A stretch of DNA of 64,000 bases from Torreya grandis (Eukaryota > Streptophyta > Pinopsida > Cupressales > Taxaceae): NCBI GenBank assembly GCA_037957365.1, contig JARHVA010008418.1, forward strand, positions 210,001 to 274,000, read 5' to 3'. Position numbers and translations under genes: made by a program. Shown here in pieces: positions 11,816 to 25,289 of this stretch. Numbering within the stretch: the first letter of the stretch is position 1; each line of letters starts with the position of its first letter. Below the pieces are notes generated by a model. That model searched no databases, was not told the DNA's origin, and saw nothing but the letters and a program-made list of their open reading frames with translations.

Positions 11816-14800
11816 GATCTATCCACTCTCTATCTCCTCCCATTGGCATAGTGATAGTAGATTTGAGAAAAATGGATAGATGGTTCTAGAGAGGATAGGT
11901 TTGAATTATATGAATTAGGATTGGGATACTCACCATCTTCATCCTATGACAATTAAACCACCTCATATATTCATAATGGTGGATCATCATTTTTAAATTC
12001 CATCTCTTGATAGGAATATTTTACATGTGATGGCATGATAACCCATTTAACCTATTGTACTTTCATCTCACATGGCCATTAAGACATTATTGGGGACATG
12101 GTCTCCTTTGATGATAACCCATAAATTTTCATATATTAATATTAATATATACATATAGTATGTTATAGTTATAAATACAATTATTATATTATATTATAGA
12201 ATATTTAATAACATATATTTAACAAAAAGATGAAGTACCCAAGCGACATGAAAAATTGTAGGTAAGTGGCATCATGCATTGAATTTAATTTTATTAACTA
12301 GGAGAGGTGATATAATTTAATAAAAAACCTCATATTTAACTATGAAAGGTGTTATAAAACATGTTATATTTAATAAAAAAACCCAAGAACAAACATGGAT
12401 ACATTTATTAAAAAACCCTAGAATTCACAATATGAGCATAATGGCCTCAAAACAATTTTGTAGTAGGTGGTGTTTTATTAATTATATACATGTTAATACA
12501 TTGAATTTTCATTACAAAACATCACTTTTAATTCAATGAAACAATGGAGTATCCATTAGTAGATAAACATATTTTTTAATGTCGTGACCATGGTTGCATC
12601 AAAGGCAATTTATCAAATTTAGATTTAAAAAATGAAAGACATGTACTTAGTTTGTAATTTTTTTCATATTTGAGAATTTATAAAGTTACATATGGGAATA
12701 TATATTTAAATTTATGTCTCACCTCTAATAAAAATGTCCCTTTCAAATTCAATTTAATTTTTTTTTGATATATTGCTTGTGGGTTTTTCTACAACTAAAT
12801 TTTTTGTTGTAGTTTGGTGATATGTTTTTTAGTTTCACTTTTTCTTTGGCATAAAACACATATTTGTGTGAAAAGGTAATTTATAGTCATAGTTGAAATA
12901 TATCAAATGTAGGTAACTATAATTTGATAAATATTCAAAATGAATTAAAATTTCATTACTAGAATAAATTCTATGTTTAGATGTTTCATATTGCATACCA
13001 TCACATTTTTTAATGTCATTTTGGATGTGACTTGAATTCATTAAATTTAGTTTATTTAAGCTTTTAATTAATAATAATGTTTTAGGTTCCCTCACCTATC
13101 TATTAAAATTTTAAAAAATATATAATAAATAAATCCATAAAGATATCATAAACATTATTGCCAAGAATGGTTGAATTCTAATAAAGGAGCCACCACTATT
13201 TAGTATGGTGTCATAAGAAAACACAACCAATACAAGAGATATAAAATACACAAAAATATGTATTTTTATTAAATAAAATATCATCCTAAGGTGATATATT
13301 ATTCCATAATAGGTCATCATACAAGTTCCGCTAACTAATTATATTTAGGAGAAAAGTGGTTACATCCACCTCTAGTTCAACATCCTCACGCACAAAATCC
13401 AATGAAATAACAACACTTTCACCATATTTGCTACCAAAAAAATATCCAACATCCCAAGCACCACCCATATATGGATTATTTATTTATATTCTCATAACAT
13501 ACCCTTCAACCATTTCATATTCCACCTTATATTTGACATTATGCTTGTCATATAACCTCTCACTCACATGTTAATTATTTAAAAATATTAAAACACCACT
13601 AAAACATTAACCTTTTGAGTTTTAAATATGTTTAATTCAATGGATCTATTACTTTCTTCCCTAAAGGATATCAAGATAATAATATAGGCCTAAATTAAAC
13701 TATATTTTAATGGATAATGATCTTCCCCTTATTATCAAGATTCAATGATCACATATTAATTCTCTTGGAGGATCTTGGCTTAATGACCTCATTCATTCTA
13801 CCTATCCTTGGAACTACTTATTTTCCACTGATTATACAAGGAATTTCTCTAAATGTGTGCCTTAAAACACCTAATTTTATCTTAGGATCAAATAGAAAGA
13901 AGGAATGTTATCATTCAATTTCTTAATGTTCATTGGAATGAAACTCCACCCCATTTAAGGCTACCATTGTGAAATTCTTCTAAATTTTATTTGTGAAGGA
14001 TAGGAGCAGACACAACCTTTAAATTATTTCACAAAATGATTTCACTAGAACCTTTCCAATTGATTGTATACAAGAGAATGAAATACATTGGTGATTTTTA
14101 GGATCTACTTCTTCAAGTGCTTTCTCAAACATAACCCAAAAACATGGTCTCAAAAAAGGAAACTACCATAGAACAATTAAGATCCTTGTAATTAATAACC
14201 CTTAACAAGTTTTATATAAGGGATGAAGGCAAATCATAATTAAACCCACACTTATAACAAAACTTAACCACTAATAAATAAGTTTACCCATGCATATGAT
14301 CAATTACAAGCATAGTTCAAACTAGTATCAATTTTCCTATTGAAGTATTTAGGCATAGGTCAAACCAATAGGTATGTATGTCTATATGTATGCATGTATG
14401 TATATATATGTATACATGTATTCATGTTTTTGTGCATGCATGCATGTGTGTATGTGTGTGTATGTGTAAATACCATAGATTTAATTCATTTTGAATATTA
14501 ATTTTATAGGTAAAGATAAAAACATTCAACCATACATGTAATCCATTATAGGTATATGGAAAATAATTTTTTGTCATCCTCTTAAAGTATTTACATCCTT
14601 TATCTACTATAGTTGCAAGAATACTTTTAAATAAAACATAAAATAATATCCTTTAGTAGTGACATTCCATGATACTTAATTTCATTGACAATTTTGTATG
14701 TATTAGTTATATATGATCAAATGTATGTGATATTTACATGTATGTGCTTTGATTTTATACTATATAAACCCTATTTCCAAACATTACATAATATAACCTT

Positions 14801-15319
14801 CATAGATAATTAAAATATGAGGCTATATCCACATGAAACTTGGTAATCATGCAAAAAAAAATCCATAATAAGGATGTAAATGATTCCTTGATATATAGTT
14901 AATGCATCTCTCAAAATATTTCTAACAATGAGTAAAAAATGGTCTTCATTCTTCAAAAAAATATTCATAATCTTTGTTTTTGTATTTAATTATAATATGT
15001 CATCTAGAATAAATTAAATTCCATGAATGATGCCAATTAATTCCCTTTCTAAAATTATCAATTCACATGAAATTTAAGTCTAAACAGTGATTACTAGATG
15101 ATTTGGAGTCATCTCGAATTTTTATGTTGCTTAAGTATTTTTATCTATTCTTATTGATTTGATGGTAATTGATATAAACAATGAGGATAAATTTAATTTT
15201 ACTTCACTCAAATAAAATTAAATAGGAGAGGACATTTAGGAGAGTCCATATATATTGAATATTAAATCCAATAACTAAACACAAACATATATAGAACTGG
15301 TCTTAACAACACAAGAATT
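11816..15319. other. Unassigned AT-rich sequence (about 3.5 kb)
   Basis: No coding sequence is recognised. Around 12260-12290 there is a 'gtggcatcatgcattg' motif that resembles pieces near 16290-16310 and 18025-18050, suggesting a dispersed, very degenerate non-coding repeat. A TATG/TG-rich simple-sequence patch lies at 14373-14466. Confidence 0.4.
14373..14466. repeat. Imperfect TATG/TGTG simple-sequence tract
   Basis: This is a run of interrupted TATG, GCATGC and TGTG units ('gtatgtatgtctatatgtat', then 'gcatgcatgcatgtgtg'). It is a compound microsatellite in decay. Confidence 0.8.
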
Positions 15320-15850
15320 GAAGCACGTGAAGGTATCTATAATAGGAACCCATTATTATGATTTACAGAATAGACAAGAGGCTTCATCAAATTATGCATA
15401 CACCTAAAATTCCTTTTAGAAAAATAAACATATTTTTTTATGGTGACTTTTACCAAATGTAGCCTATCGAAGACAATTGGATATTTAAAAATCCAAAAGT
15501 ACATGGTAAAATAATACCATATTCATTTTGGACCAATAATTTCAAATACTTTGAACTAGATGAGGTTATGAGACAACAAGATGGAAAATTTGTTTCAATA
15601 ATAAATTATATAAGAACATGTAGGCAAACAAAAAATGACATCGAATACTTAAATCACCATTGTTAGACCTTCTCCAGTTGATCCAATGTTTCCATATTTG
15701 TTTCATAGAAATAAAGATGTTCAAATTCATAATGAGAAAATGCTTACAATTTTGGAATAAGAAACATATGCACTTAATTCAATTGACCATATCCAACCTA
15801 ATAAAATTGACAAATAATTTGTAGATAGTAAAAAACTCATATTGCCAAAA
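15320..15850 (+). pseudogene. PIF1-type DNA helicase remnant (Helitron-like)
   Basis: From about 15367 to 15665 the plus strand is nearly continuous coding sequence with one internal stop. In order it shows 'IDKRLHQIMHTP', the helicase motif 'IFFYGDFYQM' (GDxxQ), 'FWTNNFKYFELDEVMRQQD' and 'RTCRQTKNDIEYLN'. After a frameshift near 15665 it continues with 'DPMFPYLFHRNKDVQIHNEKM'. The GD(F)xQ, EVMRQ and xDIxYLN motifs in this spacing are typical of PIF1-family superfamily 1 helicases, which in plants occur as host genes and as the helicase part of Helitron RepHel proteins. A weak DE-x-S-M-like Walker B motif precedes the block. Walker A and the Rep nuclease are not visible. The fragment is broken and probably not functional. 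Helitron origin is inferred; a retro-copied or host PIF1 relic is possible. Confidence 0.72.
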
Positions 15851-15974
15851 CTATGACCACAAAATTGAAAATATTTCAATTGATCATTAATATTTGGTAG
15901 GAATGCAATTACTATTTGAGGGTTTTTTAATGAATGCATGTCTCTAAAGGATAAATCTATAATTAATACTTCAA

Positions 15975-16060
15975 TAGGGTGATTGACTCTTATTTTCACT
16001 ATGCCTACATTGGGTCACATGTATGGTTGAGCTTATTTGTTAGTTCTTACAAAAAAATGG
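15975..16060 (+). repeat. Direct repeat, copy A, left of the palindrome
   Basis: 'atgcctaca(t/a)tgg(g/t)tcacat' followed by 'tatggtt..a.(c/a)ttatttgttag' is shared with 17712-17790 in the same orientation. A second shared piece, 'accctatttgaaact', occurs near 16400 and near 18410. The palindrome at 16520-17269 thus sits between two related non-coding segments. Confidence 0.6.
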
Positions 16061-16650
16061 ATAATCCTCTAGCTCTTCAATTTAAAAATAGGGTTTTGTA
16101 ATGAAAGTTAATTGGATTAGTAGCTATAAAATTAATATAAAAATAACTACTATGAATCTCTTTAAGATTAGTGTGCTCAAAAAATAAGTTTTAGAGCTTT
16201 GTATTAAATATAAGCATGCCTACAAGCACATCTCCCAATAAAACGTAGGGTTTTATATTAAATTCAAGAACCTCTATGAGTTAATAACATTAAATGTCAT
16301 GCATGATGCCATTTTCTCACCATTTTTCATGAGATGGTTATTTTTATTTATTCTTAATTATATATCACCCTATTTTTCATGGATGTAAGGGTTACAAATT
16401 TGGACCCTATTTGAAACTTTAACAATTTTAATTTTAATTTTAAATCCAATATAAAACACTAAATCATGAGTACTACTAAAATGGAATCTTTGGAAGAAGT
16501 TATGGGAATTCATGATGGAATAACCAAAATTGATATTATTTGGTGATTTAGTTGTGTAGGACCTAGTATAATTGTATATAAATTATGAAAAAATACATAT
16601 ACCATGTGATTAATTGAAAATAAATAATGACTTAAAGAAAAGGCATGCAT

Positions 16651-16869
<219 letters not shown>

Positions 16870-16981
16870 CACACACACACACACACACACATACATACGT
16901 ACACGTGCACACGCACGTGCGCATGCGCGTGTGTGTGCGTGCGCGCGCATGCGCATGTGTGCATGCGTGTGTGTATGTGTG

Positions 16982-17142
<161 letters not shown>

Positions 17143-17275
17143 ATGCCTTTTCTTGAAGTCATTATTTGTTTTCAATTAATCACATAGTATATGTATTTTT
17201 TCATAATTTATATACAGCTATACTAGGTCCTACACAACTAAATCACCAAATAATATCAATTTTGGTTATGCCTAT

Positions 17276-17330
17276 GCACACCTATGTTTGTGTGTGTACA
17301 TGTATCTTATGGGAATACTCTTAAGTTTTC
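17276..17330 (+). repeat. 55 bp direct repeat, copy 1
   Basis: This 55 bp unit, 'gcacacctatgtttgtgtgt' through 'aatactcttaagttttc', is repeated without visible change at 17468-17522. It starts just right of the palindrome end. Confidence 0.92.
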
Positions 17331-17360
17331 AAAAAATTAGTGATGTTTCCAAGGATCGCG

Positions 17361-17362
<2 letters not shown>

Positions 17363-17453
<91 letters not shown>
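17363..17453. repeat. (GT)n microsatellite between two direct repeats
   Basis: About 45 uninterrupted GT units lie between the two copies of a 55 bp direct repeat. The near-identity of the copies suggests a recent slippage or unequal-exchange duplication seeded by the GT tract. Confidence 0.97.
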
Positions 17454-17456
<3 letters not shown>

Positions 17457-17467
17457 TACATGCATGT

Positions 17468-17522
17468 GCACACCTATGTTTGTGTGTGTACATGTATCTT
17501 ATGGGAATACTCTTAAGTTTTC
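17468..17522 (+). repeat. 55 bp direct repeat, copy 2
   Basis: Second copy of the unit at 17276-17330, apparently identical. Sequence diverges immediately after the shared 'ttaagttttc'. Confidence 0.92.
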
Positions 17523-17711
17523 CATTATTGAAAAAGTGTGAAGGGACTTGGGTGTATATAGTAACAATTAGTCACATAAAAAATGTGGTAGGATAAGGTT
17601 AATGTATATATAAAGCTCATCACACAACCCAGAAATACAAACTATAACTATTAAGATTAACATGATCTATTTTATCCACTACCTTCTTAGTCATTCCATC
17701 AAGGAGATATG

Positions 17712-17790
17712 TATGATTGATATTTATACTTATTTCATGTATGCCTACAATGGTTCACATCTATGGTTTAAATTATTTGTTAGTATCACT
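17712..17790 (+). repeat. Direct repeat, copy B, right of the palindrome
   Basis: Same orientation as 15975-16060. Related material continues to about 18430, including a second copy of 'gccatcaaggag' (near 17697 and near 18382). Confidence 0.6.
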
Positions 17791-20700
17791 AAATTCTATA
17801 TTCTTAATATATTATGCCCTAATTAATGCAAATAAATAAAATTTATTGAATGCATATGCCCTACCTAATTCCATATGAGAAAATTTGAATGCCCTACTAC
17901 ATGCAAGTGGTAAAAGGGATGGAATTCAAAGACATGTTGGCGTACAATACAAAACCCTATAATAGCATTTTTATATTAATTAAGGCTTAATTAGTTTTGA
18001 TTTGAACTAAATTTAAGTGCCATCAGGGAAAGTGGTATCATGCATGGCACTCAAATACATGTTGACATGTATTTAAAAACCCTAAAATTTTGGGTTTTTC
18101 CTAGTAATTAAGACTTATTTCATTTTTAATATGGAGTTTACTAGAGCTACTGACAAAGAATTTCACCACACATGTTTTAATTTTTACATAATATTTTCAA
18201 TGATAAAATTCTTAATTAAATTATTGAATTTGAAAAAACCAAAGTGCTTATTATATTAATTTAGGTTTAATTCATTTTAAATATGGTGTTTAGATCTCAT
18301 CACATAATTGAGAGATAAATAACACAACTATAGGTAAGATTAACCCAATTTATTTTGTCTAATGCCTTGTTAATCATGCCATCAAGGAGAGATGAGAACT
18401 CAAAATTTAGACCCTATTTGAAACTTGAATCAATTGGTGTGTGTTTTGACATAGCCAACAATTAGGTAGGGGTTGTTAATCCCTATCCTCTCCTGAAAGG
18501 AGGGAGATCTTATGAAGCAAATACCTTCCCAAGGTCTAAATGTACTAGGTCTTGGTATAATTATCTTCACTTAGTTTTATGATGTGAACTATTATATTTT
18601 AAGGGGCCTAATTTAAATATTTGAGGTGAAATTAACTCCAACTAAGGGATTCAAAAGAGGCCACACACTTATCTTCGATAAGTTTGTAAGATCCAGCCTC
18701 CAATATAAATCAAACTTGTAAAATTTATTTCCTAACACAAGCCAACTTACCTCATTAGTTTATCATTTATATGAATTAAACAATGCAATAATGATGATAA
18801 ACATTGATACATATATATAAAAGCAATCAAGATAAATAGTTAAATTCAAATTTCTATGTTCTTATATTAAATTGATCATAAAGAAAGAGTAAAAGATTAG
18901 AGGCAAAGAGATATAATGCTTCCTATAAATAGAAATAAACCCTAAGTTATTAGGTTGGTGAATCCCATGAAACCAAATTCAATTAAGCCAAACTTGGCAT
19001 AAATCCAACTAAAGATGGTGTAAGAGTATGGGTGGGAGAGTGATTGTAAGAATAAAAGACATAAATACCATAAAAATGCATAAGAAATGACCATATAGAC
19101 TTAAAAATCTTCCCATTATCAAGATTTTTCTTTTTGATTAGCAATATCTTAGAATTTATACAATCATCAAAGACTCAAAAATTATCTATGTAAAAACAAT
19201 AATAAAATAAGAAAAGGTAAGAGATTATCCTAAAAATTAAAATAAAAAGTCTAATTATTTATGTCTCCTTTCATAATCTATAAATAGCCATCCCCTATTA
19301 TGGTATAAGAATTTATCTTATATAGGTAAATAGGCCTAATGAGTTGAAATACAAATTCACATTCAAATTCCCCCACTAAAGGGTAAGTTACAAAAATCAT
19401 CAATATGGTTGTCCCACTTGAGGTTGTTTGGGAATGAATCCCACTCAATTACATCATGAAAATATCAAGAACCATGTTAAACCAAATCAAGAATGAATGC
19501 TTATGAGGGAAGGTAGTTGAGATTGCATTGGGATAGTGAATTTCCCATGTCATGCATAGTTAGAGCCATACCTATTTAAGGCATATATTTTTTCATTTAT
19601 GATTCATGCTTAATCATAATGTATAGGACACACTGATAATTGCCATATTATTCATGATTTGGTTAGATTAAAATTTCATCCTACATATCAAATTGGATGC
19701 ACATTCTTTTCTCATCCTCTTCATGGTTATTATGGCTAGATAGGCCATCAAATTTAGGTTCATGCCTTGTTGGTTGTAGAAGTAATGTGTCCTTTGCTCT
19801 GATGGGATTTAATGATTTTGAGAAACTACCATGTGGTGTCTATATGTCCTCTTTGGCACTTGAGCTATTGGTTTTCTACTACCATGTGTCACTCCCTCTA
19901 CTCTTCATGATTTTTTGATCTTCACATTCATTTTTGAATACTTATCACATAAAATATGCAATGAAAATTCTTATGAAATGGAACTTTTTTTCCTTCGTTC
20001 TTCATGATTTATGCAATACCTTCGAGTCAATAATTCTAAAGACATAAGTGTTTTTATATTATGTTTCCATGAAAATTACTTTCATGAATTATGTTTTTAA
20101 TACCTCAAAAGACACAAAATTTTATAAGTTTTATTCATAACTATTTTTTAAAAGTTTTACATTCTTGTATTTTTTGACTTTTGTTTTAGTCTTCAAAACT
20201 TTTGTTCATAATTTTCATCTAGGCATTGGTATTTGGAACTTTTGTTCACATCAAATTTTTGACTAATCTTCACAATGTTTTCTATAAAGACATAAAAATC
20301 TAAATAATTTCTCCAAAATCTTCATAACTTTTGTAAACTCTCACTTGCACAAAACTTCTAACATAATTATTTGAAAAATGCAAGCCTTTTTTCCCTTATT
20401 TATTACTTCTACTTCTTGGTCTTTATAAATTTTTTTTGGACTATTTTCATGAATTTTATTGTCATGACACTCTTTATAAAGACCCAGTTCTTCACAAAAA
20501 TTTTATGCACAAAATTTCTAACTTTCAAAGACCCAAGCCCTAGTATTCATGAAAATTGTTATCACGAACTTTATTCTAAAGAGCCTTGATTTTGGATAAA
20601 ATATTTTGAATATTTATCCCAAAGACAGAAGTCTTTAGAAATTTTTTTTAGGTCTAAAGTATTCATGGATTTTGTCTACAAAAGTTAAAAAAATTGTAAT

Positions 20701-22009
20701 AATTTTCTCAAAGAGTAAAAGGCATAGACAAATCTTGTGAAGCCTTCAGATCTTTTGTAAACTCTCTTTCATGAAAAACATCTAATTACTCCCTTTAGGT
20801 ACATGTAGACACAATATGAAAAGGCACAATTAATGAATTTAGTCTAAAAAATAAAATGTTAAGCAATTGAGAATAAATTACTAAGTATTTGAATAAAATA
20901 AATAAGGTAAAACCCAAAAAATGACTAAGTATAATCTATAAACTACATAATGACTTAGTCATTTGCTTGATTTTGATGTCAATTTCATCCAATTTTATGA
21001 AAAGTGACTAAGTTAAAAAGTAAAACCTTATAAACATTTAGTCATTAAAATTAAAATTAAATTAGAAATGGATGGAAATTATTCAAAAAAAGAGGTAGAA
21101 AACTTTGGAAAAGTTAGATAATTTATACAAACCTAAGGCAAAATAGTCTAGGAGGAAGCTATAAAATGTGTTTTAAAACATAAGTAAACAAATAGACCAA
21201 GCCTTAGTATATCTATAAAAAAAATTAATATTAAAATGAAATCAACCCAACATTTGAATTTTCATGCCAAATGTTTATAATATAGACTTAATTTTATAGG
21301 TTTTGCTAAAAACATGAAGCACATCTAGATTTCACATCTTTGCATTTTGCAGAATGGACATCTTATAAGGTTTATTTAAACAAACAACCATAATGAAATC
21401 TTGAAAGGTATAAGAACAAAATGTAAAGGAAAAAAAGAGTCCTTATTTTTTGATGAAAAACAAGCATATTTTTTAAGCAATAACAAATGTCAACTCCTAC
21501 TGGGAAATACTCATGAGTATTTCTAGAATCCAATATCTATGATTTCACAAGAAGAAAAAAACTTAGCTGCAAGTAGTTGATTAGAATAAACCATAATTCA
21601 ATGGAGCTAGAGTTTATAATAAAAAGTGACATACTTAGACAAAATCTTACCAAAGCCATCTATGTGTGTGATTGTGTGATTTATTAACTTTATTTGCATT
21701 CACACATAGTGATTCAGATTTACCTAAGGTTATAACTACTGAAGGAAAAATGTTTTACAATTTATCTTAGGTGGAAGTGGTGTGGGAATTTCTCTACTAA
21801 TGTCTAGACATTTATAATACCAACAGATATATCTCTAGTCCCTTATAAATACCTTGTTCCACTACCAACCAGGATAGAAATCCTATGGTGGAGGCTACCG
21901 AGATCACCCTTTCAAGGATCATTTTATATTTTACCATTTATCTCAATTCTTTTGAAATGATATTTTAAAATTCATCCATAGAGGGTTGAGGACCAAGCCA
22001 TGGGTAAAA
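17791..22009. other. Unassigned AT-rich sequence (about 4.2 kb)
   Basis: No protein-coding content is recognised. From about 19970 to 20790 there are loose repetitions of 'cttttgtaaactctc', 'cttttgttcata' and 'catgaaaattacttt', suggesting an old degenerate tandem or dispersed repeat. On the minus strand the right end of this stretch lies downstream of the L1 integrase and should hold the L1 3' untranslated region and perhaps its 3' LTR, but I could not define a boundary. Confidence 0.4.
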
Positions 22010-22092
22010 GGAAATAATAAATTTCATGATGACTCAATACAAACTAGAAATGAAATAATAAAGTTCATGATGACTCAATACAAACTAGAATT
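22010..22092. repeat. Two-copy ~41 bp tandem duplication
   Basis: 'gaaataataaa(t/g)ttcatg' followed by 'atgactcaatacaaactaga' occurs twice back to back with about one mismatch. It lies in non-coding sequence 3' of the L1 integrase. Confidence 0.9.
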
Positions 22093-22439
22093 TAGAGATT
22101 TATTTAAGTGCATTATATGGATTAAAACAAGAAATAACTATTATAAAATTCAAAGTTCCATTATGAATCATTGACCTTTATAACTTAAGAAATGAACCAT
22201 GAAATCATAGCAATTTCACATAAAATTTTCAAGTAAAATCATAATTAATTTCTTTGAGTGCCATCTATGTTACCTTCATAATAACCTTTCATGTCATTTT
22301 TTTTATTAACAAGGGAACCGAAGGGAAAAAATATTTTGGACAAACCCAACTAGGAAGAAAAATAAAGAATAAACAAAATAAACCTAAGCCAACAAAAAAG
22401 GGACATGAAAGAAAAAAGGAAAGTAAAAGATAAGTTATT

Positions 22440-23660
22440 CATATGTGCTTTCGAGCCACTCAAGCTTGGAAGTAATGGTTAAGGAATTTTCCATTGATAG
22501 GAAATGGAACATACTTACTAGTAAGACACCATAGGTAGAATGCATTCTCACTCAATATTTTAGAGATTTGGTAGGGACTGAGCTATAATGCATCAAATTT
22601 TCCATGTTATCCCTTTTTTCATGAGTCTTATCCCATAATAGGACTAGATCTGAGATATGGAAGGCATTCACTTTGGCCTTTTTATCAAACATGTGTTTGA
22701 CTACATATTTATTTCTACTGAAGTACAACAAGGATGCATCTCATTTTTCTTCTAACTCTATGATGTTCAAGAGGTGGGCCTCTCTTGGATCATTAGTTTC
22801 TAGGTATTATTTAGTGAACAACAAGGTAGGGATCTTCATATTATTTGGGAAGATAGGATCTTGGCTATATACCAAATTATAAGGGGAGGTCCTTCAAGAA
22901 GACTTCATTCTAGTTTTATCTAACCATAAATCAAATTTAAGCATATTATGCCAATCCCTTGAGTTTATTCTTAAAATTTTCTTAATTAGATTTAAAAATT
23001 CTTATTTTTTGATTTAGCCAACCCATTACCTTATGGATAATGAATTTCAGACAATTTAAGAGTTACCTAATGATCATAAGAATATTTAAGGAATTGAAGG
23101 GAGGATAAAGTAGGGTCATTATCACATACCATCATGTCAGGCACACTAAACCTTGTATCAATGTACTGCTCCAAGAATTGAATGACTACATTTATGGTGT
23201 AATTATAGAATGATTGAGCTATAGACCAATGAGTACAATGATCTATCACTATAAATATGATCTTGTGGATATTAGAATAATTAGCATTAATGGCCCCAAA
23301 TAACTATAATCTGGGTCTAGCCTTGATGACTAAAAATACTATCATAGCTTGGGTACATTCATAGGGTGTAGAAACTTGTCAAGTATGGAAATTACTGACA
23401 TGCATATGTGCATCCTTCAAAATATGTGGCCAATAGTATTATACCCATAGTATTACAACTGCTAGTAGTAGTACTTACAAAACCATGCCCAATCCCATAT
23501 TTCCTATGGAAATATCTGAGTATTACAACTGCTTCTTCCTTATTCAGGTACCTCAAATATATGCCTTCATAGTTTCTTCTATAGAGAGTGCCAACTTTGA
23601 TGATGAAATGAGATCTTATTAAACACAACACCCTATTATACATGGAGTTTAGGTGCTTTG
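22440..23660 (-). pseudogene. L1 integrase remnant
   Basis: Three parts of a Ty3/gypsy integrase are readable on the minus strand. The N-terminal part has 'LYRRNYEGIYLRYLNKEEA' near 23580-23520, which precedes the H2C2 zinc-binding region. The core (23067-23249) has 'DHCTHWSIAQSFYNYT' and, in place of the usual SDNG-type catalytic Asp motif, 'VCDNDPTLSS'. The C-terminal part (about 22440-22880) has 'EEKRDASLLYF', 'DKKAKVNAFHISDLVLLWD' and a degraded terminus. Its enzyme would join retrotransposon DNA to the chromosome. Frameshifts and stops separate the blocks, so it is inactive. Confidence 0.85.
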
Positions 23661-23789
23661 GTCACTCATTATTCTATAGATATCTGACTATATATGTGTA
23701 CCAATCATCATTTTTGATGTCATGCACTATGTATTACTAACAAATGATTTAGGGATCTACCCAAAAAATGGATTTACAGAGTATTTACT

Positions 23790-24005
23790 CTTAGAAAATA
23801 TTCATTCACTATATCTCTAGGTTAAAGTCTTCGAGTATGGTAATTCATTTAACATACCTTTCTTCCAATTCATTATGCATTACTAGGGCCTTCATAGTCA
23901 GATCGATTACTACAATAAACACCTTATTACATTTAATGTAATTCTTAAAAAATTTAGCTACCTTGATCAAATCAAAGACATTTTTTTATCAATTTGAGGG
24001 TTCAT
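23790..24005 (-). pseudogene. L1 RNase H, C-terminal half
   Basis: The minus strand reads 'KVAKFFKNYIKCNKVFIVV', 'DLTMKALVMHNELEERYVK' and 'ITILEDFNLEI', matching the second half of a Ty3/gypsy RNase H (ahead of the integrase). The first half lies about 1.3 kb away at 25290-25470, so this domain is interrupted. Confidence 0.75.
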
Positions 24006-24144
24006 TTTAAAAGACCATACCAAAAATTCCCTTAGGTTTATTTAGGTGAATTTGATTTGTATCCTTAGTGAATATGAAATTTTCAAAAAAATTGTTTTCT
24101 TAGGTTTTCCATACAATCATCCATCTACATAGTTAAAATATATA

Positions 24145-24989
24145 GGTTGTGGGATAAATTTAAAATGTATATAAAAAACTTTCCCAAACTCTAATATTAT
24201 TACATATTTGGATTCCTCTCAAAGTGATATGTAATTTCAAAAAAATAATCATCTCAAACTAATTTTGTATGTAAAATTTATGGCCTCTAAAAGTTGGTAC
24301 TCAATTTCATCACATCAAGTCATCAAGTGGTGGTACTATGTCATATGATAGCACTATGACATGTGATAACACTACGTCACCTAGTAGCATGGAAAAATTT
24401 GGATTCCTCTTTGAAATATATATATATATATATATATATTTTTAAAAAATCATCTCAAATCGAGTCTATATGTAAAAATTATGGCCTCTAGAAGTTGGTG
24501 CTTAGTTGCATCACATCATGTCATCGAGTAGCATCACTATGTCACCTAGAAACACTATGTCACCTAGAATGATGCTAAAATTTGGATTTTTCTCAAAAAA
24601 AATACAATTTAAAAAAATATATTCAAATTGAGTCGTATGTAAAAATTATGGTCTCTAGAAGTTATTCAATTGCATCATAGCATGCCATCAAGAGATAACA
24701 TGATACCAAACGACAACATGCTATCGAGTGGTAGCATGATACTAAGTGACATAAAATTGTTGAGTGATAGTATTATGTTAAATGACAACATCGTGATACT
24801 ACTAGGAAATAACACTATGACATAGTTGGGTGGCACTGAATGCCAACTTTCCAAGGGCATAACTTTTTTATACAGACTCAAATTGAGACATTTTTTTTTA
24901 AATTGCATCTCTTCAAGCTAAATTCAAATATTCAATAATATTAAGGTTTATTAATTTTTTTTAAAATATATTTTATTTATCCCATAACC
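24145..24989. mobile_element. Foldback-type element with long terminal inverted repeats
   Basis: The left end 'ggttgtgggataaatt' and the reverse complement of the right end, 'ggttatgggataaat', agree, and the match continues with gaps for about 150 bp (both arms carry 'taatattatt', 'atatttg' and '(a/t)tatg.cc(t/c)'). The left arm unit recurs in the interior near 24420-24520 and 24600-24680 ('aaaaattatgg(c/t)ctctagaagtt'), giving tandem subterminal repeats. Flanking bases are TA on both sides, but longer duplications are not evident. No transposase frame is present. The layout resembles non-autonomous MULE or foldback elements; the superfamily is undecided. Confidence 0.65.
24190..24900. repeat. 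Degenerate ~190 bp tandem units inside the foldback element
   Basis: Three direct units each contain '...atatgtaaaa.ttatgg.ctct(a)gaagtt' followed by 'ttgcatcacatcatgtcat' and then short 'tagcactatgtcacc' or 'agtgacaacatg' sub-motifs. The sub-motifs form their own ~20 bp imperfect tandem array toward the centre (about 24690-24830). A (TA)n run sits at about 24418-24439. Confidence 0.7.
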
Positions 24990-25289
24990 TATCTATTGGG
25001 TTGCTTCAATATTCAATATGGTAATGAGGTAAAGAATGAGACATGGACGGTAACCCATGTGAAGATATGTACTATATATATAAGGTGAATCATATGGATG
25101 CCCCCATAATTATTTTAAATTATTGGAGATCTGACCCCTAAAAAAATTTACATTTCAAAAATTTAGGTGAATGGGTCCTATGTACTACTCCCAAAAAATT
25201 ACTAAATATAATTTACCAAAAAGTGAATATTCATAAATTAACAAATATTTTCCACTAAAATTTACCTTGATAAATTATGTAATATAGGA

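Noticed and set aside
19970..20790. Tandem repeat array built on 'cttttgtaaactc'
   Set aside because: Similarity between units is too weak and spacing too irregular to define a period by eye; mentioned only as a possible degenerate repeat.
24690..24830. Short regularly spaced repeats resembling a CRISPR array
   Set aside because: Units of about 20 bp are imperfect, adjacent without unique spacers, and sit inside a foldback DNA element of a plant genome.
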